NCBI RefSeq assembly: GCF_002277895.1
Contig: NZ_CP022998.1
Location: 310,001 to 374,000, forward strand
Direction: 5' to 3'
From: Rhizobium sp. 11515TR
GTDB lineage: Bacteria; Pseudomonadota; Alphaproteobacteria; Rhizobiales; Rhizobiaceae
DNA: 64,000 bases
The notes under the pieces are model-generated. The model was given only the letters and a program-made list of their open reading frames with translations. It made no database searches and was not told the origin of the DNA. A program made the translations under genes and the position numbers. Positions 56,173 to 64,000 of this stretch are shown here, piece after piece (positions within the stretch are counted from its first letter, which is position 1; each line of letters begins with the position of its first letter).

Positions 56173-56322
56173 AGGATTAACGCTCACATGCGGCGGTTGC
56201 AAATCGTTAACCAATGAGTAGAGAAACCATGGTAAATGATTGGTTAAAGTTCAACCGTAAATATTAGCAGATCGAGTAGTTAAATCCACCGCCGCGGGTA
56301 GAATCGATGCAAGGGTGTCACC

Positions 56323-56712
56323 GTGTTTGCTCAACCTACGGCGCCACCACCGGGATTCGCAGCACGAGAGATCACACCAGAAGAAACAGCCGAAATCCTC
56401 AATATTGATCTGGCGCTGTTGGAGCGCTCAGACCCAGAGCGGGTCACCTCACAAGCAACAAGACGCGCCGGAGTTCCAAAGGCAAGAAGGAATATCGATG
56501 CGACTGGTAATAGGTGCAACGGGGATGAGCGACCAAACTTGCGCTTCGTGAATTCGCACGGAGAGACCCTCAGTGAGAGCGTTCGTCAGCACCTCGCCAA
56601 AGCGGAGGCCGCAGGTCTAAGCAACTTGGCTCGCATTGACCTCGTTGAAGGCGATTTTGTCGACCTAACACGCTCGGGGCTGAACCTGAGGGGTTGGAGC
56701 GCGTGCTTGTGA
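56323..56712 (+). CDS. hypothetical protein
   Basis: 129 residues, GTG start. EITPEETAEILNIDLALLER at the N-terminus is helical; RRAGVPKARRN and later HLAKAEAAGLSNLARIDLVE. No family recognised. It sits between the flagellin and the autotransporter on the opposite strand; upstream is AT-rich and free of genes. Confidence 0.35.
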   Translation: MFAQPTAPPPGFAAREITPEETAEILNIDLALLERSDPERVTSQATRRAGVPKARRNIDATGNRCNGDERPNLRFVNSHGETLSESVRQHLAKAEAAGLSNLARIDLVEGDFVDLTRSGLNLRGWSACL

Positions 56713-56893
56713 TTTCAGGGGGCGGCTCCCGGCATGATGGGGACGCAATGCACCTTCATCGATACATGCAAGGCTGATGGCGTGCGTCACGTCGCAGGTT
56801 CTTCGGCACGAGCCGGTTCGACCTAAGCAAGTTCCGGTTCACGCGCATGCTCGAGGGAGATCGAGGATTATCTATCTTTATTTCTTATTCACC

Positions 56894-59800
56894 TCAAAAC
56901 TTCTTGGAGGCCGCGACTTTTGCACCGACCGATTTCTGTCCATCACCTTCGATGTTGAAGAGTAGGCTTGTGTCAAGCATCCAGAAGCTTGCGGTTTGGA
57001 GGCTCATGCCGGCTGTCACAGCTCCGAATGCACCCGAACCGTCAAGACCGGAAAAGCCACCGGTCAGTGCGAGCTTCGGCTTGAGCTTAGCGCCGTTCTC
57101 CATGGTGAACGAGCGGGCGATCTCGGCGCCCAGGCTGACGCGGAACTGGTCCTCGTTGAATCCGTCAATGGTAATGGCACCGCCTGAACTGTTCTTGACT
57201 GTGTAGTCGTCGACCTTTTCGGAGAAGTAGACGGCCCTGAGCTTCGGCGAGATCGTCGTGGCCTCGTCGAGGTCCCATTGCCCCTCGATCGAAGTGTCGG
57301 CCATCCAGCGTGTCGTCTTGAAGCCGCCGTCCCAGAACTGGGTGTTGATGGTGTTGCTCGATCCGCCATAGCGCAGGCTGCCGTTCCAGAACACACCCTT
57401 GCCCAGCTCCAGCGAAGCATAGGGACCGGCCAGCCAGCCATTGCCGGTCAGCTTGGCATCCTGATCGGTCGGATCGGTCATACGGTCGTAATGGAAGGAT
57501 ACGCCGACCAGGGCCTTTTCCGACAGCAGATAGTCGACGCCCATGTTGACCATGCCGAAGCTGCCCCACTTGCTGGTGCTATCCTTCTTGCTCTTGTCGT
57601 CATGCATCAGGAACGCGCCCCCGATCCAGACGTTGAACGGCGCAGAGCCGGCATCGTCGTCGCTACCGCCGGCCCGCATCTGCGCCAGGCTGGTGGAGAA
57701 GCCAAGCGTCATGCCCTGTTCGGAGGGTGACATACGCACGGTGATCGGATCGTTCGCCTTCTCCATCTGCCGGCGCTGCAGAAGGCCGGGCACCTCGATA
57801 GTGTTGGCGATCATGTTCTGCCTGGATTGGACGAAGCCACGGACGAGGCCGTCGATGTCCTCGGCGACCTTTGCCGCGTCATAGCGGACATTGTAGGTGA
57901 TGGTGCCGACATTGGAGGTTCCAAGCGCGCTGACGAGCTTGAAGCCGACGCGGACCTGGCCGGAATAGGCCGGGTCTGGCGTATAGTGCAGGTACCAACC
58001 GACCGGGGCGGTCGCCGAGCCCGCCTGCGCCAGCTGACCCTGGATGATCGTCACCGTGCCCGCATTCGGCGGCGTGACAAACGCCAGATCCGCGGATGTG
58101 AACGGCCCACCTGTGGCGCCACGGTTCAGATAGACATCCGGCGGTGTCGAACCTTCCGGCACATTGACGACTTGATCCGCCACACTGATGGTGCGCTGGA
58201 TGACCTTGAGCGTGAATGCCACCGTCCCGGTGGAACCATTGCTATCCCTGACCTGAATAGCGAAGCTGTAGTCCCCTTGTGTGCCGGTTGCGAGCGGGCC
58301 AGTGAGCTGACCGGTAGAGATATTGAGCACCAACCCGTTCGGCAGCGTGCCGGAGGCAAGGCTATAGATCTTCGTGCCCGCGCCGCCGGTTGCGGTGATC
58401 TGCTGGCTGTAGCCCTCGCCGGCCATGGCCGGCGGCAGCGCACCGCCGGACGGCGAGAAGGCGAAGGTAGCCGCTGGCGGTGCAACCGCGATCGTATAGG
58501 CGGCCGAGCTTGTGGCATTGTTGGCGTCAGTGGCGCTGATGGAGAAGCTGTAGCTTCCGGCCGTCGTCGGCGTGCCGGTAATAGCGCCCGTGGCGTGGTT
58601 GAGCGACAGGCCCGCGGGCAGCGTGCCGCTGACGCTGTAGCCATAGGGACTGGTGCCGCCTGAAGCCGTCACCGTTTGATTATAGGCAGTGCTGACGACA
58701 CCGGCCGGTAAGGCACCGCCCGACGGCGAGAATGTCAGATTTGGCGCCGTGATCGTCATGCTCACGGTTGCCGATGCAGAGGTGCCGGAGGCGTTGGTTG
58801 CGGTGTAGGTGAAGCTGTCCGATCCGCTATAGCCTGGTGTCGGCGTATAGGTGATGGACGTTCCCGAGGCAGTTGCTGTCCCATGGTTGGCCCCGGTTGC
58901 TACCGTGACCGAGGTCGGCGCGCCGCCTGTGATGGCGAGTGTGATCGGATTGGCCGATGAATTGGCGGCAACGGTCGCCGCGACGTTGCCGGCGATCGGT
59001 GGCTGGACGTTGACCGCCAGACTGTAGGCTCTGGAGCCCGTAAAGGGACCGGCTCCGGTCGAACCGTCCGTTGCGGTGATCGTCACGTTGAAAGTGCCCG
59101 ATGCCGTCGGCGTGCCGGAGAGAACACCGCCGGACGACAGCGTCAGGCCGGCGGGCAGAGTGCCAGCCGTTATCGCATAGCTATAAGGACTGGTGCCGCC
59201 TGAAGCCGTGATGGTCTGGTTATAGGCGGCAGCAACGGTTGCAGCCGGCAACGTGGTCGGCGCGATTGCAATCGTTGAGGAGCCGACAACCAAGCTGTAG
59301 GACCTGGAGCCGATAAACGTAGCGCTGTCCGTCGCCGTGATCGTGATATTGAAGGTGCCGCCAGCTGTCGGCGTGCCCGAAAGTATGCCGGCTGACGACA
59401 GAGTGAGACCGGCTGGCAAGGCGCCTGCCGTGAGCGTGTAGCTGTAGGAGCCGATGCCGCCAGAGGCACTGAAGGTCTGACTATAGGCGGCCCCGATCCC
59501 GGCCGGCGGCAGGGTTGCCGGTGTGATCGTGATCGTCGGGGCGCCGATCGTAACGGTATAAGCCTGCGAACCGGTAAAGTGGTTGCCGTCCGTCGCGGTG
59601 ATGGTGAAGTTGAAAGGTCCTGCGGTGGTCGGCGTACCGACGAGCGCACCGGCCGACGAAAGCGCTACGCCTGGCGGAAGGCTCCCGCTTGTGAGGCTAA
59701 AGGCATAGGAGCCGGTTCCGCCCGAGGCTGTCAATGTCTGACTATAGGCGATTCCGGCCGTGCCCCCCGGCAGTGTTGCCGGTGTGATCGTGATCGTCGG

Positions 59801-62413
59801 GGAGCCGATTGTGATGCTATAGGCTCTAGCGGCGGTGAAGGGGGCACCCGCGCCCGTCGAGCTGTCAGTCGCAACAATGGTGAAGTTAAAGCTACCCGCT
59901 GCGGTCGGCGTGCCGGAGAGATTTCCGGCCGAAGACAGCACAAGCCCCGTCGGGAGTGTACCCGTCTGCGAAAAGCTATAGGGACCCGTTCCGCCCGAAG
60001 CCGTGATCGTCTGGCTATAGGCCGTTCCCGCGACGCCGCCCGGCAGCCCGTCCGAAGCAGGGCTGATCGTGATTGTTGGGGCAGAAATCGCAACGCTAAC
60101 AATCGCTGGCGCCGATGTTCCATCCGCATTGCTCGCGGTGTAAGCGAAACTGTCCAGGCCGGTGTAACCAGCCGCAGGCGTATAGGTTATTGAAGTGCCG
60201 GTCGCGGTCGCGGTTCCATGGGCCGGCGCCGTCGACACGGCAACCGAGCTTGCGGTTCCGCCTGAAATCTCCAAGGTGATCACGTTTGCTGACGAGTTCT
60301 GCCCGACGGTCACCGATACGGCCTGGGCGACCGGCGGGTTGAGGAATGTGTAGCCTCCGGTCAAAGTGCCGGAACCGCCAGCGGTGATGACGGTGACATT
60401 GGTTGCGCCGGCACTGTGGGCAGGGGTGGTCGCAGTGATCGACGATGCGTTGTTAACTGCGAAGGCTGCCGCTGGCGTTCCACCGAAGGAAATGGCCGTC
60501 GCATTGGTGAAGTTCGAGCCCGTCAGTGTTACGACCGTGCCGCCGCCTTGCGGTCCGGATGCCGGACTGATCGAAGTCACCATTGGAGCCCCAAGGTAGG
60601 TGAACAGATCGGAGGCGGAGGCTGCGCTCGTCCCCCCTGCCGTTGTCACTCGGATATCTACAGTTCCGACACTGCCAGCGGGCGATATAGCGGTGATCGA
60701 GCTTGGCGAATTGACCGTGAAACTTGCCGCAGGCGTTGCGCCGAATGTGACTGCGGTCACGTTGCTGAAGTTCGAGCCCGTCAACGTAACAACGGTACCG
60801 CCGCTTTGCGGTCCGGAGGTCGGATTGATAGAGGTCACCGTCGGCGCAGGCACGGAAACCGTGATCGTCACCGTGTAAGTTCTGGTTGTAGTGCCGTCCT
60901 CTGCTTGGCCAATGACGGTTACGATATTTTCACCGGGAGCAAGCTGGACCTGCCACGACTGGCCCGTCGTGCGCACGACACCGCCCGCAAGGAAAGTTGC
61001 GGCCGAAGACGTCGTGCTGGCATTCATCCAGACACTCGTGGCCGTAGCCGGCAACGACACCGAATATGCTGTGGTTTGCGAACTGAAATCGGGCGACAAA
61101 GTCCCCGCTCCAATCCAGATGTTCGACAAAGTCGCATCCGAGGACACGGGAGCAGCGATCGCAAGCGTGTACGCGGCCGACCCTGTCGCGCCATATGCAT
61201 CCGTGGCAGTAACCGTAAAGCTTGAATTGCCTGCAACGGTTGGTGTGCCGGAAAGCAAACCAGTCGAGGAATTGAGGCTAAGTCCCGCTGGAAGCGAGCC
61301 GGAGCCAATGGAGTAGCCGTAAGGGGCGGTGCCACCCGAAGCTGTCAAGGTTTGGCTGTAGGTGGTTGCCAATGTACCGTTCACCAGCGCGCCTGCGGAC
61401 GGCTGAAGGACAAGCGTTGGAGGCGTGACGGTAATTGTCACGGTCGCCGGATCTGAAGTACCGTCCGCGTTCGTGGCGGTGTAGGTGAAGCTGTCGACAC
61501 CGGAATAGCCAGCGATCGGTGTATAGGTGACCGTCATTCCGGAAACACTGGCGGTTCCGTGAGCTGCTTGGGTCGCGACAGCCACGCTGTCGGCAGCTCC
61601 TCCGGAGATACTCAGCGCGATAGGATTGGCGGACGAGTTTGCCGCAACGCTCCGCGCTACCGCATTGGCGATCGGCGGATTATTAATCTTTAGCGTATAG
61701 GTTGCCGAAGCGGAGCCTGAGACTGCGGCGGTCGCGGTGACGACGACATTAAACGCGCCGGCCACGGTGGGGACGCCACTGATGATACCCGTTGAGGAAT
61801 TCATCGTAAGGCCACTGGGCAAGCCCGAGGCCGAGAAGCTGATCGAACCTGATCCACCCGCGGCCGAGATCGAGCTGTTGCTATAGGTGGTTCCGAGGAT
61901 ACCCGCAGTCATCGCCGCACCATCGGCAGGCGAGAGCGTGACCGTCGTACCGCCCGAAGCGCTACAGGTCACGTTGACTGTGCCGTTTGCCGGACCGGAA
62001 TATGTCCAGTCCGCGGTGGCGAGTTCAAGCTGGAGATAGTTGCCGGACGACATATGATCGGCAACGACAAACGTATCGCTGATCGCGGTGTAGTAAGGCG
62101 GAGCATAGTAGCCCCATCCTGTCGCGTCGCCTGGCATGAAATTCACGCCTTGGCCGGGATCTGGAGTCATACTGAAATTGACCACCTCCCCGGCCTGAAG
62201 CCCATTCGCTGTGCCAATGGAATATTGATCTACCCGCGCCGTGGTCCGGTTAGCCCAGTTCTGATTTATATCCGCGCAAGCAGCGGACATGGCAAACGCC
62301 TGAGCGGTGCTGACAAAAAGGACCAGCAGTGCAGTCAGAATGAACGTGAGAAAGGGTTGCCCAGCCTGCCTTTGGCAGGCTGGCGCACGCCCCAAACCGG
62401 AATTCGACATCAT
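56894..62413 (-). CDS. 1839-residue autotransporter adhesin with Ig-like repeats
   Basis: Type V secreted surface protein. Extended signal peptide (~40 residues, FLTFILTALLVLFVSTAQAF), an N-terminal cap, then a passenger of beta modules: eight putative-Ig (He_PIG) repeats of the pattern LPAGL.L....G.LSGTP..AG.F...ITATD, three cadherin-like repeats (ANSSANPI.L.ISGG with YTP..GYSG.DSFTYTA), two IPT/TIG repeats (SINPTSGPQSGGTVVTLTGS and a copy) and one cadherin-like beta-sandwich (TLSNIWIGAGTLSPDFSSQT). A ~280-residue C-terminal autotransporter barrel ends VAASKKF, the outer-membrane Phe signature. Probable adhesin; ligand unknown. Tandem repeats make copy-number change likely. Confidence 0.93.
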   Translation of the reverse strand: MMSNSGLGRAPACQRQAGQPFLTFILTALLVLFVSTAQAFAMSAACADINQNWANRTTARVDQYSIGTANGLQAGEVVNFSMTPDPGQGVNFMPGDATGWGYYAPPYYTAISDTFVVADHMSSGNYLQLELATADWTYSGPANGTVNVTCSASGGTTVTLSPADGAAMTAGILGTTYSNSSISAAGGSGSISFSASGLPSGLTMNSSTGIISGVPTVAGAFNVVVTATAAVSGSASATYTLKINNPPIANAVARSVAANSSANPIALSISGGAADSVAVATQAAHGTASVSGMTVTYTPIAGYSGVDSFTYTATNADGTSDPATVTITVTPPTLVLQPSAGALVNGTLATTYSQTLTASGGTAPYGYSIGSGSLPAGLSLNSSTGLLSGTPTVAGNSSFTVTATDAYGATGSAAYTLAIAAPVSSDATLSNIWIGAGTLSPDFSSQTTAYSVSLPATATSVWMNASTTSSAATFLAGGVVRTTGQSWQVQLAPGENIVTVIGQAEDGTTTRTYTVTITVSVPAPTVTSINPTSGPQSGGTVVTLTGSNFSNVTAVTFGATPAASFTVNSPSSITAISPAGSVGTVDIRVTTAGGTSAASASDLFTYLGAPMVTSISPASGPQGGGTVVTLTGSNFTNATAISFGGTPAAAFAVNNASSITATTPAHSAGATNVTVITAGGSGTLTGGYTFLNPPVAQAVSVTVGQNSSANVITLEISGGTASSVAVSTAPAHGTATATGTSITYTPAAGYTGLDSFAYTASNADGTSAPAIVSVAISAPTITISPASDGLPGGVAGTAYSQTITASGGTGPYSFSQTGTLPTGLVLSSAGNLSGTPTAAGSFNFTIVATDSSTGAGAPFTAARAYSITIGSPTITITPATLPGGTAGIAYSQTLTASGGTGSYAFSLTSGSLPPGVALSSAGALVGTPTTAGPFNFTITATDGNHFTGSQAYTVTIGAPTITITPATLPPAGIGAAYSQTFSASGGIGSYSYTLTAGALPAGLTLSSAGILSGTPTAGGTFNITITATDSATFIGSRSYSLVVGSSTIAIAPTTLPAATVAAAYNQTITASGGTSPYSYAITAGTLPAGLTLSSGGVLSGTPTASGTFNVTITATDGSTGAGPFTGSRAYSLAVNVQPPIAGNVAATVAANSSANPITLAITGGAPTSVTVATGANHGTATASGTSITYTPTPGYSGSDSFTYTATNASGTSASATVSMTITAPNLTFSPSGGALPAGVVSTAYNQTVTASGGTSPYGYSVSGTLPAGLSLNHATGAITGTPTTAGSYSFSISATDANNATSSAAYTIAVAPPAATFAFSPSGGALPPAMAGEGYSQQITATGGAGTKIYSLASGTLPNGLVLNISTGQLTGPLATGTQGDYSFAIQVRDSNGSTGTVAFTLKVIQRTISVADQVVNVPEGSTPPDVYLNRGATGGPFTSADLAFVTPPNAGTVTIIQGQLAQAGSATAPVGWYLHYTPDPAYSGQVRVGFKLVSALGTSNVGTITYNVRYDAAKVAEDIDGLVRGFVQSRQNMIANTIEVPGLLQRRQMEKANDPITVRMSPSEQGMTLGFSTSLAQMRAGGSDDDAGSAPFNVWIGGAFLMHDDKSKKDSTSKWGSFGMVNMGVDYLLSEKALVGVSFHYDRMTDPTDQDAKLTGNGWLAGPYASLELGKGVFWNGSLRYGGSSNTINTQFWDGGFKTTRWMADTSIEGQWDLDEATTISPKLRAVYFSEKVDDYTVKNSSGGAITIDGFNEDQFRVSLGAEIARSFTMENGAKLKPKLALTGGFSGLDGSGAFGAVTAGMSLQTASFWMLDTSLLFNIEGDGQKSVGAKVAASKKF

Positions 62414-62884
62414 GTGCCCCCAATATGCGTCACCATTCAGGGCGGCCCTGAAATGGTGATTACCTCATGAATTGCCCGCCTCTAGCTGTTCGAACCGGGT
62501 TTCAAATCGTCACCGCGAAATGCAGCCGTGAGTTTAGCAGGCCACGAAATCATCGTGCCAGCCCGGGGCCATAAGGTGAGGTAACGCCAGGGAACGAACT
62601 GCGTGATCAATATGTAACATCGCGCGAAATTCGCTCGAGAGCGCCTCGGCTGATTACGACGGAGCACAGTCGATCCGTTTGCCGTGCCGTGAACAGCTCG
62701 GAGAAAAAAGCCCAGCGAATCGATGCTCGGCGATTGACCCCATCCAAGGCCGGCGACCATCACTTGCCGGTCGTACATCTTCAAGAAGAGACCCCGAAGG
62801 AAGACGCTATCCTGCGGGATTTCACGGCGAACGAGCACGCAGGATAGCGTGCGAGCTTGGCTCGGCCGCTATCATCCGCCAGGA
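62414..62884. other. gap between autotransporter and collar-type genes
   Basis: 470 bases. One reverse frame (62482-62838) lacks family resemblance and is not annotated. The autotransporter promoter should lie here; no consensus identified. Confidence 0.4.
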
Positions 62885-63442
62885 CTAGCTTTTCGGAAGG
62901 AAAATCCCCGAGACGCAGATGCAGAAATTGAGCACGAGATATGGCTGCTCATTGTTGCGTGGCTTGACGCCCTCTGCTTCCGATAAAGAACCGCCCACCG
63001 TCGAAATCACCCGAGGCGACAGCAGGGCACCGTTCGTCGCATTCAGGTTTTTGGAATAGAGCAATCCCTGGTTCGGAGTTGAGAGGAAGCTGGCGGAACT
63101 GGGTGAACGTGCCAAGAGTGCCGGTGAAGTCCGGTTCTTCGCCATGAGTTCATGGTTATGAGGGGCAAAATTCTCCGGTTTCAGCGCAACCGTCTCAGCG
63201 CCAACAGCATCATTTAGAGACCTCGACGTGAGATTTGGGCCGTGTCCGATGCCCATGACGACCTGCGCAGGCAGGTTCGGCAAATTAAATTTGGTCATCC
63301 CGTCGCCACCGTAGGTGAAGCCGCAGATGGCATGGAGAGCGGGATTGTCGCTGATGCGAACCTCCGAGCCATCACACAACGCCCAATCCGGGGGCACCCA
63401 GTCGAAGCTGAAGAGGCGGATTTCGCCAATAATCGGGTCCAT
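62885..63442 (-). CDS. phage tail collar / microcystin-dependent-protein-like protein
   Basis: 185 residues. Opens DPIIGEIRLFSFDWVPPDWA, LCDGSEVRI, then GGDGMTKFNLPNLPAQVVMG, the tail-collar (MdpB-like) signature of the W-x-x-CDG and F-LPDLR type; the rest is a Ser/Asn-rich variable part and a hydrophobic end (LVLNFCICVSGIFLPKS). Outside phages these are secreted or surface beta-structured proteins of unknown role. ATG 63442 matches the family start. The next gene upstream encodes a paralogue 10 bases away. Confidence 0.85.
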   Translation of the reverse strand: MDPIIGEIRLFSFDWVPPDWALCDGSEVRISDNPALHAICGFTYGGDGMTKFNLPNLPAQVVMGIGHGPNLTSRSLNDAVGAETVALKPENFAPHNHELMAKNRTSPALLARSPSSASFLSTPNQGLLYSKNLNATNGALLSPRVISTVGGSLSEAEGVKPRNNEQPYLVLNFCICVSGIFLPKS

Positions 63443-63452
63443 CGCTGGTTCC

Positions 63453-64000
63453 TTATTCTTTGGTCGGAAAATAGCCCTCAAGGGCAATGATAAAGTTGAT
63501 TGCCCGGCTGGGCATCATATTGTTGTGCGGGGCAACGTGACCCTGCGCCCCGCCGAAAGCCGCTTCGAGGGAGTTAGCTGCCATGCTGACAAGCTTGGCA
63601 TTCGCGTCAGTGCTGAACATCCCTCTCCCCGTTTCGGTCTCCGGCGTTGTTCCGGGCTGAAGTGCCGCCGGACTGTCAGAGGTCGCACCCTCGTTGGTCG
63701 CAAAAAACTGGTGCGTGTGCGCAGGCATGTTCGTCACATCCAACACCACGAACTCCGCTCCTCCGGCTTGCCCGATCTTGCGGTCCGTCATACCCGGAGC
63801 CTGGCCCTGATGGATCGGGACACGGCCGCGCAGGTCCGGCAAGGCGAACTGCTGAACATCACCGCCATATGCCGTTCCAAGAACAGCAAGAAGAGCTGGG
63901 TATTCTTTGCCGGATAGCAGACTACCATCGCAGAAGTGCCACCCCTCCGGCGCATAGGCCCCGGCGAACATTCGGATCTCCCCGATATATTGATCACTCA
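63453..64000 (-). CDS. phage tail collar / microcystin-dependent-protein-like protein (start just outside window)
   Basis: Paralogue of the previous gene: DQYIGEIRMFAGAYAPEGWH, FCDGSLLSGKEYPALLAVLG, QFALPDLRGRVPIHQGQAPG, ending AINFIIALEGYFPTKE. About 182 residues. The frame reads (A)TG AGT GAT CAA at the window end, so the start codon lies one base beyond 64000. The tandem pair is typical of Mdp-type clusters, which usually have three members; the third may lie outside. Confidence 0.85.
   Translation of the reverse strand, partial: SDQYIGEIRMFAGAYAPEGWHFCDGSLLSGKEYPALLAVLGTAYGGDVQQFALPDLRGRVPIHQGQAPGMTDRKIGQAGGAEFVVLDVTNMPAHTHQFFATNEGATSDSPAALQPGTTPETETGRGMFSTDANAKLVSMAANSLEAAFGGAQGHVAPHNNMMPSRAINFIIALEGYFPTKE

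Noticed and set aside
57278..61316. Several + strand ORFs of 100-280 residues opposite the autotransporter
   Set aside because: Arise from the low-complexity repeats of the reverse-strand gene.
62482..62838. Reverse ORF between autotransporter and collar-type gene
   Set aside because: No domain, basic/aromatic composition like non-coding GC-rich sequence.

Overview
The window looks like an accessory region of a Rhizobium-type alphaproteobacterium (Rhizobiaceae), probably plasmid- or chromid-borne. Supporting signs are the Ti-type conjugation genes (TraA, TraC, TraD), HWE-family histidine kinases, flagellin starting MTSILTNTAA, two LigD-family ligases beside a Ku relic, and GGAAC-N16/17-CGTT sites of the EcfG/RpoE2 general stress response. 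No replication origin, rRNA, tRNA or CRISPR array was seen. Everything here comes from reading the sequence; no database search was run.

Layout. 0-3.5 kb: a PehA-like phosphonate monoester hydrolase/sulfatase (cut by the window start), galE and a DUF1275 membrane protein. 3.5-10.5 kb: a decayed conjugation module (traA, traC, traD, an inverted traG 3' fragment) with a RES/Xre-type toxin-antitoxin pair beside it. 10.8-15.3 kb: surface-polysaccharide genes (UDP-sugar dehydrogenase, epimerase, initiating sugar-phosphate transferase, O-antigen ligase). 15.3-22.2 kb: a zone rich in broken genes (transposase, pRiA4b ORF-3, GNAT, xth, LysR, PAS and ku relics) between small stress genes, and a cspA to rpsU cold-shock cluster whose rpsU starts at TTG.

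22.1-29.1 kb: a DNA end-joining/repair island: a stand-alone ATP-dependent ligase, a three-domain LigD, a small LigD-linked protein, a protein with two HARP-like motifs, a GXWXG protein and a DEDD exonuclease. 29.6-43 kb: stress and signalling genes: a KaiC-like ATPase, HWE kinase and receiver operon behind a perfect EcfG-type promoter, a second PAS-HWE kinase, a YflT-like and a PepSY-like protein, an NhaP-type antiporter, a CGNR regulator divergent from an EamA exporter, a hybrid PAS-GAF kinase and a lone receiver.

43.7-54.3 kb: small orphan genes, an intact IS3-family element with a 5-bp target duplication, a chemoreceptor, an IS66-family element, and an ECF41 sigma factor divergent from its carboxymuconolactone-decarboxylase partner with an ECF41-type promoter on each side. 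54.5-64 kb: surface proteins: a long flagellin, a 1839-residue repeat-rich autotransporter and two tandem phage-collar-type (microcystin-dependent-protein-like) proteins, the last cut one base before its start codon.

The main theme is stress response. Three perfect and several near-perfect EcfG-type promoters precede unrelated operons between 18 and 44 kb. The least ordinary system is the KaiC-like/HWE-kinase/receiver operon, whose first KaiC domain lacks the catalytic glutamate pair and whose kinase carries an apparent pseudo-receiver. The LigD-linked HARP-motif protein is the next most interesting.
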